NCBI RefSeq assembly: GCF_902499045.1
Contig: NZ_CABVPL010000025.1
Location: forward strand, 1-64,000
Length of the DNA: 64,000 nt
Origin: Burkholderia latens
GTDB lineage: Bacteria > Pseudomonadota > Gammaproteobacteria > Burkholderiales > Burkholderiaceae
Direction of reading: 5' to 3'
The position numbers and the translations under genes were made by a program. The notes under the pieces were generated by a model, which searched no databases, had not been told where the DNA came from, and worked only from the letters and a program-made list of their open reading frames with translations. Shown piece after piece: positions 60,889-64,000 of this stretch. Position 1 is the stretch's first letter; each line of letters starts with the position of its first letter.

Positions 60889-61830
60889 TCAAAGCTCGTA
60901 CGATTCGGATTCGCCCTTGAGCGCCTGCTCGATCAGCTTGCGGTTCAGCGTCGGCGACAGCAGCTCGACGAGCGTATACACATAGCTGCGCAGGTAGGCG
61001 CCCTGCTTGAGCGCGACGCGCGTCACGTTGCTGCCGAACAGATGGCCGACCGGAATCAGCCGCAGGCTGCGGTCGCGCTCGGGGTTGAACGCGATGTCGG
61101 CCATGATCCCGACCCCGAGACCGAGCTCGACATAGGTCTTGATCACGTCGGCGTCGATCGCCTCGAGCACGATGTCCGGCGACAGCCCGCGCAGCGCGAA
61201 CGCGTGGTTGATCTTCTTGCGGCCGGCGAACGCGTCGTCGTACGTGATCAGCGGGTACTGCGCGAGATCGTCGAGCGTGACCGGCTTGCGCTCGAGCAGC
61301 GGGTGATCGGCCGGCACGACGGCCGCGTGATGCCACTGGAAGCAGGGCAGCGACACAAGTTCCTTGTAGTCGGCGATCGCCTCGGTCGCGATCGCGAGAT
61401 CGGCCTGATCGTGGATCACCATCTCGGCGACCTGCGTCGGGCTGCCTTGCAGGATCGACAGGTGCACCTTCGGAAAGCGCTTCTTGAACTCGGCGATCGC
61501 GGCAGGCAGCGAGTAGCGCGCCTGCGTGTGCGTCGCGGCGATCGTCAGGTTGCCCTGATCCTGTGCCGCATAGTCTTTTCCGACCCTTTTCAGGCTTTCG
61601 ACCTCCTGCAGGATCCGCTCGACCGACGCGAGGATGATCCTGCCCGGCTCGGTCAGCGAGCGCACGCGCTTGCCGTGCCGCGTGAAGATCTCCACGCCGA
61701 GTTCGTCCTCGAGTTCGATGATCGCCTTCGACACCCCCGGCTGCGACGTATACAGCGCCTTGGCGGCCTCGGTGAGGTTGAAATTCTGCCGGACGGCCTC
61801 GCGCACGAAGCGAAATTGGTGCAGGTTCAT
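60889..61830 (-). CDS. cysB: LysR-family sulfur regulator CysB
   Basis: 313 residues. DNA-binding domain MNLHQFRFVREAVRQNFNLT, ALYTSQPGVSKAIIELEDEL and FTRHGKRVRSLTEPG; ligand domain with IAATHTQARYSLP, the sulfate/acetylserine site region typical of CysB and Cbl (LQGSPTQVAEMV). It activates sulfur-assimilation genes. Divergent from cysI, an expected target, with 216 nt between. SsuR, a second regulator of this group, looks alike, but the location favours CysB. Confidence 0.93.
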   Translation of the reverse strand: MNLHQFRFVREAVRQNFNLTEAAKALYTSQPGVSKAIIELEDELGVEIFTRHGKRVRSLTEPGRIILASVERILQEVESLKRVGKDYAAQDQGNLTIAATHTQARYSLPAAIAEFKKRFPKVHLSILQGSPTQVAEMVIHDQADLAIATEAIADYKELVSLPCFQWHHAAVVPADHPLLERKPVTLDDLAQYPLITYDDAFAGRKKINHAFALRGLSPDIVLEAIDADVIKTYVELGLGVGIMADIAFNPERDRSLRLIPVGHLFGSNVTRVALKQGAYLRSYVYTLVELLSPTLNRKLIEQALKGESESYEL

Positions 61831-62046
61831 TTATAACCCTTCCGCATATCAACAGAATTTTTTAGTCGTTTGAAATATAAGGCGAGTTTATTACGATTCA
61901 CCCGAGTTTTTCAAATATGGATATCTGTTTTCGTCATTAGCAATCCAGCCGGGCAGCGGAAGGCCGGCTAGGGCGGCGGAACGGAGATTCGGGCGCGACG
62001 TGGCTAGGACGTCGCGCAGTCACCACGAAAACCCTGGGGTCCCCGA
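61831..62046. promoter_or_regulatory. Divergent cysB / cysI control region
   Basis: 216 nt, AT-rich in its first half (61850-61940), with TTGAAATATAAGG and TTTCAAATATGG forming imperfect inverted halves. CysB binding sites and both promoters are expected; no exact site was assigned. Confidence 0.55.
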
Positions 62047-63726
62047 ATGTATCAGTACGACCAGTACGACCAGACGATCGTCGACGAGCGAGTCGCGCAG
62101 TACCGCGATCAGGTGCGCCGCCGCCTGTCGGGCGAGTTGAGCGAAGACGAGTTCCGTCCGCTGCGCCTGCAGAACGGCCTGTACATGCAGCGCCACGCGT
62201 ACATGCACCGCATCGCGATTCCGTACGGCAACCTGCGCAGCGAGCAGCTGCGGATGCTGGCGCGCATCGCGCGCGAGCACGACCGCGGCTACGGGCACTT
62301 CTCGACGCGCTCCAACATCCAGTTCAACTGGGTCCAGCTCGAAGAAACGCCGGAGATCCTCGCGAAGCTCGCGTCGGTGCAGATGCACGCGATCCAGACG
62401 TCGGGCAACTGCATCCGCAACATCACGGCCGACCAGTTCGCCGGCGTCGCGCAGGACGAAGAGATCGATCCGCGCCCGTGGGCCGAGATCCTGCGCCAGT
62501 GGTCGACGTTCCATCCGGAATTCGCGTGGCTGCCGCGCAAGTTCAAGATCGCGGTGTCGGGCTCGAAGCATGACCGCGCGGCCGTGCAGATCCACGACCT
62601 CGGTGTGTACCTGAAGAAGAACGCGCAGGGCGAGGTGGTCGCGAGCATCCTCGCGGGCGGCGGCCTCGGCCGTACGCCGATCGTCGGCGCGGTGATCAAG
62701 GAAGATCTGCCGTGGCAGCACCTGCTCACGTACTGCGAAGCCGTGCTGCGCGTGTACAACCGCTACGGCCGCCGCGACAACCTGTACAAGGCGCGGATCA
62801 AGATCCTCGTGAAGGCGCTGTCGCCGGCGAAGTTCGCGCAGCAGGTCGACGAAGAATGGCAGCACCTGAAGGACGGCCCGTCGACGCTCACGCAAGCCGA
62901 AATCGACCGCGTGTCGCAGTACTTCAAGCCGCCCGTCTACGAGAAGCTCGCGGACACCGACGCGTCGTTCGAGCAGCACCTGCTCGAGAACAAGGCGTTC
63001 GCGCGCTGGGTCGAACGCAACGTCGCGCCGCACAAGGTGCCCGGCTATGCAGCCGTCACGCTGTCGCTGAAGGACCACCGCGTGGCCCCCGGCGATGCGA
63101 CGGCCGAGCAGATGGAGCAGGTGGCGGACTGGGCCGACGCGTACTCGCTCGGCGAACTGCGCGTGTCGCACGAGCAGAACCTGATTCTCGCGAACGTGAA
63201 GAAGCGCGACCTGTTCGCGCTGTGGGAAAAGGCGAAGGCGGCCGGTTTCGCGACGCCGAACATCGGCCTCCTGACCGACATCATCGCGTGCCCGGGCGGC
63301 GACTTCTGCTCGCTCGCGAACGCGAAGTCGATCCCGATCGCGCTCGCGATCCAGCAGCGTTTCGACGATCTGGACTACGTGTACGACCTCGGCGACCTGT
63401 CGCTGAACATCTCCGGTTGCATGAACTCGTGCGGTCATCACCACGTCGGCAACATCGGCATCCTGGGCGTCGACAAGGACGGCGCCGAGTGGTACCAGGT
63501 GTCGCTCGGCGGCGAGCAGGGCACGGGCCGCAACGGCGCACGCCTCGGCCGCGTGATCGGGCCGTCGTTCTCCGCGGAAGAAGTGCCGGACGTGATCGCG
63601 AAGCTGATCGACACGTTCGTCGAAGCGCGCATCGACGGCGAGCGCTTCATCGACACGTACGACCGCATCGGCATCGCGCCGTTCAAGGAGCGCGTGTATG
63701 CGGCGCGCCAGGCAGTGAACGCGTAA
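62047..63726 (+). CDS. cysI: Sulfite (nitrite/sulfite) reductase hemoprotein
   Basis: Reduces sulfite to sulfide in assimilation, using siroheme and a 4Fe-4S cluster. 559 residues. Cluster cysteines lie in CPGGDFCSLANAKS and CMNSCGHHHVG, the latter near the siroheme ligand. YGHFSTRSNIQFNW near residue 80 is the substrate-binding block. No partner cysJ gene is seen; in this group ferredoxin-type electron supply is usual. Followed by a DUF934 gene after 25 nt. Confidence 0.94.
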   Translation: MYQYDQYDQTIVDERVAQYRDQVRRRLSGELSEDEFRPLRLQNGLYMQRHAYMHRIAIPYGNLRSEQLRMLARIAREHDRGYGHFSTRSNIQFNWVQLEETPEILAKLASVQMHAIQTSGNCIRNITADQFAGVAQDEEIDPRPWAEILRQWSTFHPEFAWLPRKFKIAVSGSKHDRAAVQIHDLGVYLKKNAQGEVVASILAGGGLGRTPIVGAVIKEDLPWQHLLTYCEAVLRVYNRYGRRDNLYKARIKILVKALSPAKFAQQVDEEWQHLKDGPSTLTQAEIDRVSQYFKPPVYEKLADTDASFEQHLLENKAFARWVERNVAPHKVPGYAAVTLSLKDHRVAPGDATAEQMEQVADWADAYSLGELRVSHEQNLILANVKKRDLFALWEKAKAAGFATPNIGLLTDIIACPGGDFCSLANAKSIPIALAIQQRFDDLDYVYDLGDLSLNISGCMNSCGHHHVGNIGILGVDKDGAEWYQVSLGGEQGTGRNGARLGRVIGPSFSAEEVPDVIAKLIDTFVEARIDGERFIDTYDRIGIAPFKERVYAARQAVNA

Positions 63727-63751
63727 CCAACCGGGTACAAGGAATTTGCAG

Positions 63752-64000
63752 ATGGCTTCGATTATCAAGAACCGCGCAGTGATCGACGACGCATGGCAGG
63801 TCGTGCGCGCGGCGGAAGACGGCGCGCTGCCCGCGGTCGACGCGTTGCCGGCCGGCAAGGTGCTGGTGCCGTTCGCGCTGTGGCAGGCCGAGCGCGCGGC
63901 GCTCGTCGCTGCGAAGACGAAGGACGAACTCGGCGTGTGGCTCGCGCCGGACAACGAGCCGGCCGATCTCGTGGCCGATTTCGGCGCGATTTCGCTGATC
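63752..64000 (+). CDS. DUF934 protein, partial (3' end outside window)
   Basis: First 83 residues: MASIIKNRAVIDDAWQVVRA, then VLVPFALWQAERAALVAAKT and the start of the conserved PADLVADFG block. AAGGAA is 7 nt upstream of the ATG. DUF934 proteins commonly accompany cysI and cysH in beta-proteobacteria and are thought to help sulfite reduction; the mechanism is not settled. Confidence 0.88.
   Translation, partial: MASIIKNRAVIDDAWQVVRAAEDGALPAVDALPAGKVLVPFALWQAERAALVAAKTKDELGVWLAPDNEPADLVADFGAISLI

Overview
The window is about 64 kb of GC-rich, gene-dense DNA that looks like the main chromosome of a Burkholderia, most probably of the Burkholderia cepacia complex. The basis is protein similarity recalled from the family, gene order (ribF-ileS-lspA-coaBC-dut, rpmB-rpmG-radC-fkpB-ispH, nadA-nadC facing nadB, clpS-clpA, cysB facing cysI), strong G/C third-position bias, and a pair of unrelated isocitrate dehydrogenases side by side. 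Most of it is core metabolism; no insertion sequence, integrase, prophage, rRNA or CRISPR array was seen.

Layout. 1-0.8 kb: 5' part of a secreted Gly/Ser/Thr-rich repeat protein, cut by the window edge. 1-6.3 kb: Ni/Co transporter, a solitary EF-G, a DUF192 exported protein, a Lys/His/Ala-rich small exported protein and RluE. 6.6-10.7 kb: dimeric and monomeric NADP-isocitrate dehydrogenases. 11.4-15.5 kb: Tat-exported multicopper oxidase and a repeat-rich trimeric autotransporter adhesin. 15.7-20.5 kb: cold-shock protein, clpS-clpA, amino-acid permease. 20.7-27 kb: minus-strand ribF-ileS-lspA-coaBC-dut run. 27-32 kb: purN, an RsmB-type methyltransferase, an MscS channel, a fatty-acid desaturase. 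32-36 kb: NAD synthesis (nadA-nadC facing nadB). 36-39 kb: ribosomal proteins L33/L28, radC, fkpB, ispH. 39-44 kb: branched-chain amino-acid ABC transporter livHMGF preceded by what reads as a decayed livK. 44-50 kb: YukJ-like protein, GNAT enzyme, acetylornithine aminotransferase with a possible Arg-rich leader/attenuator, a ferredoxin-type reductase, a nucleotide-sugar epimerase-like protein, RsuA. 50-57 kb: an accessory stretch of LysR regulators next to dehydrogenase and hydrolase genes. 57-59.5 kb: three unrecognised minus-strand genes with an AT-rich upstream region, next to tRNA-Leu(CAA). 59.6-64 kb: periplasmic binding protein, cysB, and the start of the sulfite-reduction operon (cysI, DUF934).

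The observations I rate most worth checking are (i) the candidate ribosome-mediated attenuator before the argD-like gene, in which a 27-codon Arg-rich ORF carries a segment able to pair with the terminator's 3' arm; (ii) the livK remnant in front of an intact livHMGF set; (iii) the three-gene orphan cluster near tRNA-Leu that encodes a protein with a CGCGC...GCGCGCG cysteine patch; and (iv) the two long coding repeat tracts (15-bp and 84-bp units) in surface or secreted proteins.

All functional calls come from reading the sequence and remembered family features; no database search was run.
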